From an uncultured Muribaculaceae bacterium (GTDB lineage: Bacteria > Bacteroidota > Bacteroidia > Bacteroidales > Muribaculaceae): DNA of 19,656 nt. Shown here piece by piece: positions 8,064-15,004 of the stretch. A model generated the notes under the pieces. The model worked only from the letters and a program-made list of their open reading frames with translations. It was not told the origin of the DNA and did no database searches. The stretch is from the NCBI GenBank assembly GCA_910584665.1, contig CAJUBL010000056.1, positions 1 through 19,656 on the forward strand, written 5' to 3'. Position 1 is the first letter of the stretch; every line of letters begins with the position of its first letter. Made by a program: the position numbers and the translations under genes.

Positions 8064-9311
8064 ATGAAAAAGACCGCTCTTTTAGGCATCTGTCTCGTAG
8101 CCGGCTTGACCGCTTCGGCACAGAATTCATTGGTCAAGGAGGTCGAACGCAATCTTAAATCAAAGATTGGCGACTATCCCGCTCAGATTAAAAATCTCCA
8201 GCCGGCTTTCTCCAATGAGGAGACAGCAAAATCTGCTTTCCCCTACTTTATTGCCGGAAAATACGGCTATGATTATTTCGACAATCAGCAGGTTATGGAA
8301 GCCGCAGGCCAGAAAGTAGACAAAAAAGCCATGGGACATGCCATTATCAATGCTTACGGATATCTCGTCAAAGCTCTGCAGCTTGACACTATCGTCGACG
8401 CCAAGGGTAAAGTCAAGACCAAATATTCAAAGGATATCATAAAGAACCTCAACGCCCACTACAACGACTTCAACACCGCAGCCGTATATCTCTGGGGCGA
8501 ACAGGACTATAATGGAGCATATGACGCATGGCAGCTCGCATTCGAGGCACCATCCGATCCCGTTCTCGGAGCCAACGCTCCAAAGATGCTTCCGGATACC
8601 ATAATGAACGTATATGCTTTCAATCAGGGACTTGCCGCCTTCAATCTTCAGGATTGGGATAAAACCCTGAAAGCATTTGACCGCTCTATCGAACTGGGTA
8701 ACGACAGCAAACAGGTATTCGACTACGCTATCGGAGCCGCTTACAATTATCCCGACAGTGTACGCACACCCATCATGGCAAAATACGCAAAGATGGCACT
8801 GCCCAAGTACGGTAAGGAAGACAACGCCTATATAGGCTATATAATCAATGACATGCTCCATTCCGCCAAGTATGACGAAGCCGAGAGCATGGTAAAGGAT
8901 GCCATCGCAAACGATCCGGAAAACGCACAGCTTTACTACGTGCTTGGCGTTTTATATGAGAACAAAGAGAACGACCCCCAGGCAGAAGCACAGGCTCTCG
9001 AACAGTTTGAGAAATGCGTTAAAATCGATTCAAAACATGCCAATGGCTACCTCCAGCTCGGATATCTCACATTCCGCAAGGCTGAGAAAATGAGTTCAGA
9101 CGCAGGATCTATGCCCACCGCCGAATATAACAAATACATGGAGAACACGATATTCCCCATTCTGCGTGAAGCGGCCGGCTATCTGGAGAAATGTTACGAA
9201 CTCGATCCTGAAAACGGCAGTGGAGCTCTTGCCAACCTCCGCAACATCTACTACAACCTGAATGACGCCGAAAATCTTGAGCGCATAGAAAAAATTCAGA
9301 AAGGATACTGA
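8064..9311 (+). CDS. exported tetratricopeptide-repeat protein downstream of gyrA
   Basis: The product has 415 residues. The first 19 form a clear signal peptide (KK, a hydrophobic core, then TASA before Q), so it is predicted to be exported, probably to the periplasm. The rest is helical and rich in TPR-like units, for example VYAFNQGLAAFNLQDWDKTL, AQLYYVLGVLYENKE and ANGYLQLGYLTFRKA, which suggests a protein-binding scaffold. No catalytic motif is seen. It lies 31 bases after gyrA on the same strand with no promoter or terminator between, and ends 19 bases before a strong terminator. From memory, a TPR protein after gyrA also occurs in Bacteroides. The precise role is unknown. Confidence 0.85.
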   Translation: MKKTALLGICLVAGLTASAQNSLVKEVERNLKSKIGDYPAQIKNLQPAFSNEETAKSAFPYFIAGKYGYDYFDNQQVMEAAGQKVDKKAMGHAIINAYGYLVKALQLDTIVDAKGKVKTKYSKDIIKNLNAHYNDFNTAAVYLWGEQDYNGAYDAWQLAFEAPSDPVLGANAPKMLPDTIMNVYAFNQGLAAFNLQDWDKTLKAFDRSIELGNDSKQVFDYAIGAAYNYPDSVRTPIMAKYAKMALPKYGKEDNAYIGYIINDMLHSAKYDEAESMVKDAIANDPENAQLYYVLGVLYENKENDPQAEAQALEQFEKCVKIDSKHANGYLQLGYLTFRKAEKMSSDAGSMPTAEYNKYMENTIFPILREAAGYLEKCYELDPENGSGALANLRNIYYNLNDAENLERIEKIQKGY

Positions 9312-9330
9312 TCAACATCTCTATCATATA

Positions 9331-9376
9331 ATATAAAACAGGGTTGCAATTATTGAATTGCAACCCTGTTTTATAT
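9331..9376. terminator. perfect 20-bp bidirectional terminator
   Basis: Arms 9331-9350 and 9357-9376 are exact reverse complements around the 6-base loop TATTGA. The G/C core (CAGGGTTGCAA) is flanked by AAAA and TTTT, so the hairpin works on both strands. It ends the gyrA-TPR unit from the left and the small minus-strand gene from the right. Confidence 0.9.
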
Positions 9377-9420
9377 GCATTGGAAGAATGTCATGCAGTA
9401 ATCCGGATCTGATAAAGCTG

Positions 9421-9654
9421 TTACCTGCCAGCAGCCTCAAGAACAGAATCACTGCTCACATGAACACCAAACTCTCGTGCCTTTTCAAGAATGGCCCTTG
9501 CAAGTCTTGGCTTCAGTTCATCCGGACAATATCTGAAATAAGCTTCCGCAGCCCTGACATGAGCCCCGTCAGGCATCGGATATTCCCTTCGCTCAGGCAA
9601 ACCGAATGCCTCATCCGGAATCATCTTTCTTTCATCATATGACAGCCTATCCAT
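9421..9654 (-). CDS. small conserved protein with GLPxxRxYPMPD motif
   Basis: The product is 77 residues, hydrophilic and without signal peptide or membrane span. Residues 12-32 contain IPDEAFGLPERREYPMPD followed by HVRAA. The same IP-x-x-x-FGLP-x-x-R-x-YPMPD-x-x-HV pattern occurs in small uncharacterised proteins of gut bacteria and in parts of phage structural or protease proteins, recognised here from memory. An upstream ATG at 9690 is possible, but the added residues (MMCVLSF...) do not look like the family, so the ATG at 9654 is preferred. It is a lone gene on the minus strand between two plus-strand units and shares the terminator at 9331-9376 with the TPR gene. The function is unknown. 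Confidence 0.65.
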   Translation of the reverse strand: MDRLSYDERKMIPDEAFGLPERREYPMPDGAHVRAAEAYFRYCPDELKPRLARAILEKAREFGVHVSSDSVLEAAGR

Positions 9655-9777
9655 AATTATTGAAGTTTTAAACGACAACACACACATCATATATTCAGTT
9701 CACCCCGTTTAATAATATGAATGACAACAATAATAAAATAAAAACACATACACACACCTAATATTAATGCGAATTTC

Positions 9778-9808
9778 TTTGATATATTAAAAATTTGATA
9801 TAAATTTG
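9778..9808 (+). promoter_or_regulatory. promoter of the arginine operon
   Basis: TTTG (9778-9781), a 19-base spacer and TAAATTTG (9801-9808) match the Bacteroidales -33/-7 consensus exactly. The expected transcript start is near 9812-9815, just before the leader peptide ORF and about 310 bases before the first operon gene. No second promoter was found nearer to that gene. Confidence 0.8.
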
Positions 9809-9826
9809 CGCCAAAATAAAAGGACA

Positions 9827-9901
9827 ATGACACTCTATAATCAACATAACTTATATACCGAGGTGTCACGCAATGCGTCAAGAGTATTGCGACGACGATA
9901 A
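9827..9901 (+). CDS. candidate arginine attenuation leader peptide (24 aa)
   Basis: The ORF starts with ATG at 9827, about 12-15 bases after the predicted transcript start, and has an AAGGA five bases upstream. It encodes 24 residues. Arg occupies positions 15, 19, 22, 23 and 24, so the peptide ends S-R-V-L-R-R-R. The last three sense codons are CGA CGA CGA, directly followed by TAA. The first gene of a complete arginine-biosynthesis operon lies 225 bases downstream. A run of codons for the pathway's end product in a short ORF right after the promoter is the hallmark of ribosome-mediated attenuation (as in the his, trp and leu operons of enteric bacteria). The RNA switch itself is not resolved. 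It is too short to be recognised by homology and no peptide function is claimed. Confidence 0.7.
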   Translation: MTLYNQHNLYTEVSRNASRVLRRR

Positions 9902-10126
9902 AGTCATGTCCGTTCCCCCCACGACAAAAATCCACAGACATTCGCATCAGTTCTTTAAAAGAATAATTATCCTGTAATCATACAGATAATGTTTCTTATT
10001 ATTGAATATATAAATCCGGTCCCTGACAGGTTTTATTTCCACACTTGAAAAGGCAGGGTGGGGGAATTCATACAACTATTAATAATATCATATACAAATA
10101 TTTAACCACGAAGTTTTTTAAAGGAG
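9902..10126 (+). promoter_or_regulatory. long structured mRNA leader of the arginine operon
   Basis: This is 225 bases without a convincing gene, between the leader peptide and the first operon gene. It contains a small hairpin (TGT/CGT with ACG/ACA, 9907-9926) that presents a C-run in its loop. A longer A/T-rich hairpin follows (9966-9990). The C-run (TTCCCCC..AC, 9913-9922) can pair with a G-run (GTGGGGGAA, 10058-10066), and CCCTG (10021-10025) can pair with CAGGG (10054-10058); since both pairings use bases around 10058 they may compete. No classical G/C hairpin plus T-run was found; the TTTTTT at 10114-10119 lacks a stem before it. Confidence 0.45.
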
Positions 10127-10684
10127 ATGGATTGTTTAGTTAGAGAAGCTACTGACGAAGATATAAAGTACGCCCAACACATCTGTGACCTTATTTACGA
10201 ATCGGCACTCCAGCGCGGCACCGGAATCGCCAGACGATCACCCGACTATATTGCCGAAAAGATGAAAAGCGGCAAAGCCGTAGTCGCTCTCGACAATGAC
10301 AGGCTGGTAGGATTCAGCTACATAGAGAGCTGGGGGCATGGCGACTTTGTAGCCACCAGCGGTCTTATCGTTGACCCGGAGTACCGTCACCACGGTCTCG
10401 CCGAGCGCATCAAACGCAGCACATTCAACCTTGCACGTCATAAATTTCCACAGGCAAAACTATTCAGTATCACAACCTCTCTACCTGTAATGAAACTCAA
10501 CACACGCCTCGGATATGTCCCCGTAACGTTCTCCGAACTCACCGACGACAAGGAATTCTGGGCAGGATGTAAAGGATGTATCAACTATGATATCCTGCAA
10601 CGCAACAACAATGTACGTTGCATCTGCACCGGAATGCTTTTCGATCCGCAGGAGCACTCTGCCGACCATAATAATCAGAATTAA
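10127..10684 (+). CDS. GNAT acyltransferase at head of arg operon; candidate N-acylglutamate synthase
   Basis: The product is 185 residues with a single GNAT fold. The acyl-CoA binding motif is seen as GLIVDPEYRHHGLAERIKRS (79-98), with RHHGLA (87-92) as the pyrophosphate loop. It lacks the amino-acid-kinase domain of E. coli-type ArgA. A C-terminal cluster C148-x2-C151-x13-C165-x-C167 could bind metal. The gene is first in an operon that otherwise has every arginine step from ArgB to ArgH but no ArgA or ArgJ. This makes it the natural candidate for the first step, acylation of glutamate; succinyl-CoA as donor would fit the succinyl-type ArgF'. That function is inferred from position, not shown by motif. 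AAAGGAG abuts the ATG with no spacing, so it is probably not a normal ribosome site. Confidence 0.8.
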   Translation: MDCLVREATDEDIKYAQHICDLIYESALQRGTGIARRSPDYIAEKMKSGKAVVALDNDRLVGFSYIESWGHGDFVATSGLIVDPEYRHHGLAERIKRSTFNLARHKFPQAKLFSITTSLPVMKLNTRLGYVPVTFSELTDDKEFWAGCKGCINYDILQRNNNVRCICTGMLFDPQEHSADHNNQN

Positions 10685-10708
10685 ATTAACTCATAAAGAA
10701 CATAAATC

Positions 10709-11905
10709 ATGAAAAAGAAAGTCGTTCTCGCATTCAGCGGTGGTCTCGACACCTCCTTTGCCGTAAAATACCTGTCCCACGACCTGGGCTACGAAGTACA
10801 TACAGCCCTCGCCAACACAGGAGGCTTCACACCGTCCGAGTGCAAGACTATAGCCGACCGCGCAATGGCACTGGGCGCCACAAGTCATGTCACACTGGAT
10901 ATTGAACAGGAATACTATGACAAATGTATACGCTATATGGTATATGGCGATATACTGCGCAACGGTACATACCCGATATCTGTAAGCAGCGAGCGTACGT
11001 TCCAGGCTATTGCCATTATTGAATATGCTAAGAAAATAGGTGCCGACGCCGTGGCCCACGGTTCGACAGGCGCAGGAAACGACCAGGTTCGCTTCGATCT
11101 CACGTTCGCCATACTCGCACCGGACATAGAGGTTATAACCCCCACACGAGACATGACTCTTACACGTGAGTACGAAATCAGCTACCTCAGGAAACACGGA
11201 TTCCAGGCCGACTTCAAAAAGATGGAATACTCCATCAACAAAGGTCTGTGGGGAACTTCGATAGGCGGTAAGGAAACACTCCGGTCCGAACAGACACTTC
11301 CCGAGAACGCTTATCCGTCGCAGATCGTCGATCACGAGCCTCAGCCCCTCAGGATCGGATTTGAAAAAGGCGAGATCACAAGCGTAAACGGCAGAACATA
11401 TAAAGACAAGGTTGAAGCCATACGTGCCGTAGAGGCTATCGGCTCGCGTTACGGGATAGGCCGCGATATGCACATAGGCGACACCATAATAGGTATCAAG
11501 GGCCGCGTGGGATTCGAAGCCGCAGCAGCCATGATAATCATATCCGCCCATAAGATGCTCGAAAAACACACTATGACCAAATGGCAGCTATACTGGAAAG
11601 AACAGGTTGCCAACTGGTACGGAATGTTCCTCCACGAGGCGCAGTACCTCGAACCCGTCATGCGGGATATCGAAGTCATGATGGAAAACTCCCAGCAGTA
11701 TGTTACCGGCGAAGTGGAACTCACACTACGTCCATACTCATTCCAGCTTGTCGGCGTATCATCACCGTTCGACATGATGAAAACCGACTTCGGCGAATAT
11801 GGCGAAGTAAACAAGGCCTGGACTGCCGACGACGTCAAGGGGTTCACCAAGATCCTCGGCAACCAGATGAAAATCGCCCAGATAATCCGTAATAAAAACA
11901 AATGA
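10709..11905 (+). CDS. argG: argininosuccinate synthase
   Basis: Joins citrulline and aspartate with ATP to form argininosuccinate in the cytoplasm. The product has 398 residues, the usual length of the short ArgG class. The N-type ATP pyrophosphatase P-loop AFSGGLDTS is at 8-16, the YPISVSSERTFQA segment at 88-100, and the HGSTGAGNDQVRF signature at 117-129. It starts 24 bases after the GNAT gene, and its stop overlaps the argC start by four bases (ATGA), so the two are likely translationally coupled. Identification is secure. Confidence 0.97.
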   Translation: MKKKVVLAFSGGLDTSFAVKYLSHDLGYEVHTALANTGGFTPSECKTIADRAMALGATSHVTLDIEQEYYDKCIRYMVYGDILRNGTYPISVSSERTFQAIAIIEYAKKIGADAVAHGSTGAGNDQVRFDLTFAILAPDIEVITPTRDMTLTREYEISYLRKHGFQADFKKMEYSINKGLWGTSIGGKETLRSEQTLPENAYPSQIVDHEPQPLRIGFEKGEITSVNGRTYKDKVEAIRAVEAIGSRYGIGRDMHIGDTIIGIKGRVGFEAAAAMIIISAHKMLEKHTMTKWQLYWKEQVANWYGMFLHEAQYLEPVMRDIEVMMENSQQYVTGEVELTLRPYSFQLVGVSSPFDMMKTDFGEYGEVNKAWTADDVKGFTKILGNQMKIAQIIRNKNK

Positions 11906-12870
11906 TCAGGGCTGGTATAATAGGAGGCGCCGGGTATACCGCCGGTGAACTCATACGTATTCTCGTCAATCACCCGCAGGCTGACATCGTCTGGATCAAC
12001 AGTTCCAGTAACGCCGGAAACCTTATTACCGACGTGCACGGTGGCCTTTACGGTGACACCGACATGCGGTTTACCGACTCGGCCGATATGTCGGCCATTG
12101 ATGTATTGTTCCTGTGTTCGGCTCACGGAGACAGCCGCCGGTTTCTCGAATCACACCCCGTTCCGTCTACGGTAAAAATCATAGACCTTGCCCAGGACTA
12201 TCGTGACGAGTCCGACGGATTCGTATACGGACTGCCGGAAATAAACCGTAACCGCATATCCGTATCTGACAGGATTGCAAATCCAGGATGTTTCGCCACA
12301 GCCATTCAGCTTTCGCTGTTACCGGCGATAGCCGCCGGAGCCGTAAACAGCGAGGTTCATGTCACTGCTGTCACCGGTTCTACAGGAGCCGGAGTCAGAC
12401 CATCGGCGAAGACACACTTCAGCTGGCGTTCCGACAACTTGTCGACATACAAGGAATTTACTCATCAGCATCTTGCCGAGATCGGACGGACATTCAGGCA
12501 GCTGACACCGGCAGGACTGGAATCTCCGACAGTTAATTTTGTTCCGGTGCGTGGCGACTTCTCCCGCGGAATCTTTGCTACAGTATACTTTGATACAGAC
12601 CTTGATGCAGACACGCTCGTACATCTCTACATGGACTTTTACAACGATGCGTCATTCACCCGCTGCATTGAAGCGCCGCTCGATCTCAAACAGGTTGTAA
12701 ATACCAACAAAGCCCTTGTACACATAGAGAAACACGGCACGAAAGCCCATGTGGTGACAGCCATCGACAATCTGCTCAAGGGAGCCTCGGGACAGGCAGT
12801 ACAGAATATGAACCTGACATTCGGACTTGACGAGAAAACCGGACTGAGACTTAAAGCCTCGGCATTTTAA
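11902..12870 (+). CDS. argC: N-acyl-gamma-glutamyl-phosphate reductase
   Basis: NADPH-dependent reduction of the N-acylglutamyl phosphate made by ArgB to the semialdehyde. The product has 322 residues. The nucleotide-binding loop GGAGYTAGE is at 8-16, and the catalytic cysteine is Cys130 in NPGCFATA (127-134). The C-terminal dehydrogenase domain includes FVPVRGDFSRGI and the DNLLKGASGQAVQN signature. Family members of this type are annotated as acting on N-acetyl substrates; whether this one prefers succinyl follows the ArgF' question. It overlaps argG by ATGA and is followed by the only sizeable gap inside the argG-argH run. Confidence 0.95.
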   Translation: MIRAGIIGGAGYTAGELIRILVNHPQADIVWINSSSNAGNLITDVHGGLYGDTDMRFTDSADMSAIDVLFLCSAHGDSRRFLESHPVPSTVKIIDLAQDYRDESDGFVYGLPEINRNRISVSDRIANPGCFATAIQLSLLPAIAAGAVNSEVHVTAVTGSTGAGVRPSAKTHFSWRSDNLSTYKEFTHQHLAEIGRTFRQLTPAGLESPTVNFVPVRGDFSRGIFATVYFDTDLDADTLVHLYMDFYNDASFTRCIEAPLDLKQVVNTNKALVHIEKHGTKAHVVTAIDNLLKGASGQAVQNMNLTFGLDEKTGLRLKASAF

Positions 12871-12908
12871 GGCAAACTCCCGGATATGAAATTTTGTTAA
12901 GTTCAGAC

Positions 12909-12923
12909 ATACTTTAAAAGTAT
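12909..12923. promoter_or_regulatory. palindrome in the argC-argD gap
   Basis: ATACTTT-A-AAAGTAT is a perfect inverted repeat with 7-base arms, in the middle of the 68-base gap between argC and argD. It is A/T-rich and has no T-run after it, so it resembles an operator or a processing site more than a terminator. No consensus promoter is visible in the gap. It could also be chance in A/T-rich DNA. Confidence 0.3.
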
Positions 12924-12938
12924 ATTTAATTGAAAACA

Positions 12939-14054
12939 ATGAATTGCTTCGACGTATACAGTTTATATGACATAGAACCTGTAAGAGGCGAAGGCTCATG
13001 GGTATTCGACGCCGCAGGAAACCGTTACCTCGACCTTTACGGAGGCCACGCCGTGATATCCATCGGACACGCACATCCTCACTATGTCAAAGCCATTGCC
13101 GGGCAGGTATCGAAACTCGGCTTCTATTCCAACTCAGTAAAAAACTCTCTGCAGACACATCTCGCACAGGAACTCGGCGAGATATCCGGATATGGCGATT
13201 ACTCGCTGTTCCTGTGTAACTCCGGAGCCGAAGCCAACGAAAACGCCGTCAAACTCGCATCGTTTGCCACACACCGGGAAAAAGTACTCGCCTTCAGCAA
13301 AGCCTTCCACGGCCGTACGTCAGGTGCCGTCGCCCTCACTGACAACCCCCGGATAATCTCTCCGTTCAATGCCACCGGTAAAGTGACATTCGTACCGCTT
13401 GGCGATATCGATGCCGTTGAGCGCGAGCTCGCATCCGGAGAATACGCGGCCGTCATTATCGAAGGCATACAGGGTGTAGCAGGCATATATGTCCCCGACG
13501 ACCGGTTCATGGTCAGTCTTCGTGATGTCACACGCAAGTATGGTACAAAGCTCATTCTTGACGAAGTCCAGTCGGGATACGGTCGCTCCGGCCGTTTCTT
13601 CGCCCACCAGCACGCAGGAATCTGCCCGGATATAATATCCATGGCAAAGGGTATGGGCAACGGTTTCCCGATCGGCGGCATACTGATCGCACCCGACATA
13701 AAGCCGGTCAGAGGTATGCTCGGAACAACATTTGGCGGGAATCACCTCGCATGCGCTGCCGCGATCGCTGTACTTGACGTCATCGACGACGAGAAACTGA
13801 TAGCCAACGCCGCCAGAGTCGGCGAAACTGCCATTGAACACCTGCGGCAGATCGGAGGCAAAGTCAGGGAGGTAAGAGGCCGGGGCCTCATGATCGGAGT
13901 TGAAATTGACGGAGACGCTTCGGCCGAACGCCGTCGCCTGCTCTTTGAAAAGAATATATTCACCGGCGGTGCTGGAGCGACAACCATACGCCTCCTCCCG
14001 GCACTCAGTGTCAGCAACGACATGATTCAACAATTTATCGATGCCATAAAATGA
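12939..14054 (+). CDS. argD: N-acylornithine aminotransferase
   Basis: PLP-dependent class-III aminotransferase that converts the N-acylglutamate semialdehyde to N-acylornithine, using glutamate as amino donor. From the ATG at 12939 it has 371 residues. The cofactor-binding features are NSGAEANENAVKLA (94-107), LILDEVQSGYGRSG (205-218) and the Schiff-base lysine Lys237 in MAKGMGNG; GTTFGGNHL lies at 262-270. A TTG start three codons upstream (12930) is possible, but MNCFDVYSLYDI matches the normal N-terminus of the family, so the ATG is used. Its stop overlaps argF' by ATGA. The substrate acyl group (acetyl or succinyl) cannot be read from this protein. Confidence 0.95.
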   Translation: MNCFDVYSLYDIEPVRGEGSWVFDAAGNRYLDLYGGHAVISIGHAHPHYVKAIAGQVSKLGFYSNSVKNSLQTHLAQELGEISGYGDYSLFLCNSGAEANENAVKLASFATHREKVLAFSKAFHGRTSGAVALTDNPRIISPFNATGKVTFVPLGDIDAVERELASGEYAAVIIEGIQGVAGIYVPDDRFMVSLRDVTRKYGTKLILDEVQSGYGRSGRFFAHQHAGICPDIISMAKGMGNGFPIGGILIAPDIKPVRGMLGTTFGGNHLACAAAIAVLDVIDDEKLIANAARVGETAIEHLRQIGGKVREVRGRGLMIGVEIDGDASAERRRLLFEKNIFTGGAGATTIRLLPALSVSNDMIQQFIDAIK

Positions 14055-15004
14055 AAAAATTCACAACTGTACAGGATATAGGAGACATCAGGGACGCCGT
14101 CAGGGAGGCACTCGAAATCAAGGCTGACCGCTTTGCATACAGCGGTCTGGGGCACAACCGCACTCTCCTTATGGTTTTCTTCAACTCAAGTCTCCGCACA
14201 CGTCTTTCGACCCAGAAAGCCGCTCTGAACCTCGGTATGAACGTTATCGTACTCGACGTCAATCAGGGAGCCTGGAAACTTGAGACCGAACGCGGTGTGA
14301 TAATGGATGGAGACAAAGCCGAACACATGCTCGAGGCCATACCGGTAATGGGTTCTTATTGTGACATCATCGGTGTCCGCTCATTTGCCCGCTTCGAGAA
14401 CAAAGAGGCCGACTACAACGAGGAAATCCTTAATCAGTTCATAAAATATTCGGGACGGCCGGTATTTTCGATGGAAGCCGCCACCCGTCATCCACTGCAG
14501 AGTTTTGCCGACCTGATAACAATCGAAGAATACAAAACCAAAGCCCGCCCCAAGGTTGTAATGACATGGGCACCACATCCCCGGGCGCTTCCACAGGCCG
14601 TTCCCAACTCCTTTGCCGAATGGATGAATGCCACCGATTACGACTTTGTCATAACACATCCACACGGATATGAACTCGACCCTCGTTTTACAGGTAACGC
14701 ACACATCGAGTACAATCAGGACAAGGCTCTTGAGGGAGCCGACTTCGTGTACGCCAAGAACTGGGCGGCTTATACCGGAGACAACTACGGCAAGGTGCTC
14801 TCGACCGACCGCTTCTGGACTGTGACAGCCGAGAAGATGAAACTGACAGACAACGCTTTCTTCATGCACTGCCTGCCGGTCCGCCGGAACATGATCGTCA
14901 GCGACGATGTTATCGAAAGTAAACGCAGTCTGGTAATACCCGAGGCTGCCAACCGCGAGATCTCGGCCGAGGTTGTCCTCAAACGCATGCTGCAGTCGCT
15001 ATGA
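14051..15004 (+). CDS. argF': N-succinylornithine-type transcarbamylase (ArgF')
   Basis: Transfers a carbamoyl group to N-acylated ornithine, giving N-acylcitrulline. The product has 317 residues and is closely similar, from memory, to the characterised Bacteroides fragilis N-succinylornithine transcarbamylase. The carbamoyl-phosphate site FFNSSLRTR is at 43-51, Trp75 lies in NQGAWKLE, EAATRHPLQ at 142-150, and FMHCLPVRR near the C-terminus. The residue that sets acetyl against succinyl specificity is position 90 (Pro in B. fragilis, Glu92 in the Xanthomonas acetyl enzyme). Here it is Ala, in DGDKAEH. Published mutants of the Xanthomonas enzyme with Ala at this site become succinyl-specific, so succinylornithine is the predicted substrate. 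It overlaps argD and argB by ATGA on both sides. Confidence 0.94.
   Translation: MKKFTTVQDIGDIRDAVREALEIKADRFAYSGLGHNRTLLMVFFNSSLRTRLSTQKAALNLGMNVIVLDVNQGAWKLETERGVIMDGDKAEHMLEAIPVMGSYCDIIGVRSFARFENKEADYNEEILNQFIKYSGRPVFSMEAATRHPLQSFADLITIEEYKTKARPKVVMTWAPHPRALPQAVPNSFAEWMNATDYDFVITHPHGYELDPRFTGNAHIEYNQDKALEGADFVYAKNWAAYTGDNYGKVLSTDRFWTVTAEKMKLTDNAFFMHCLPVRRNMIVSDDVIESKRSLVIPEAANREISAEVVLKRMLQSL

Noticed and set aside
9655..9690. Upstream ATG for the small minus-strand gene, overlapping the 86-codon ORF by ATGA
   Set aside because: The extra twelve residues do not fit the motif family; the apparent coupling is with an ORF that is itself doubtful.
9687..9947. 86-codon minus-strand ORF with a hydrophobic segment, overlapping the arg promoter and leader peptide
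   Set aside because: It lies opposite an exact promoter and the Arg leader, in A/T-rich DNA that gives hydrophobic translations by chance. It has no recognisable family and its own promoter is not seen.
9873..9977. 34-codon plus-strand ORF overlapping the Arg leader peptide, ending in the 9966-9990 hairpin
   Set aside because: It has few Arg codons and no initiation signal, and overlaps the better leader ORF in another frame. The stop inside a hairpin is noted but is probably chance.
9999..10017. TGAAT-ATAT-AAATC as an ArgR box
   Set aside because: Only the left half fits the E. coli consensus, and the site lies far downstream of the promoter.
10114..10129. TTTTTT as an attenuator T-run, and AAAGGAG as ribosome binding site of the GNAT gene
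   Set aside because: No stable stem precedes the T-run, and the AAAGGAG abuts the ATG without spacing.
10691..11569. 292-codon ORF opposite argG, and similar long ORFs opposite argD (13320-14033) and clpC (2310-2840)
   Set aside because: These are antisense shadows of well-identified genes. The translations are Cys/Tyr- or Ser/Arg-rich and resemble nothing known.
12930..12938. TTG start for argD adding three residues
   Set aside because: The ATG at 12939 matches the normal N-terminus of the aminotransferase family.
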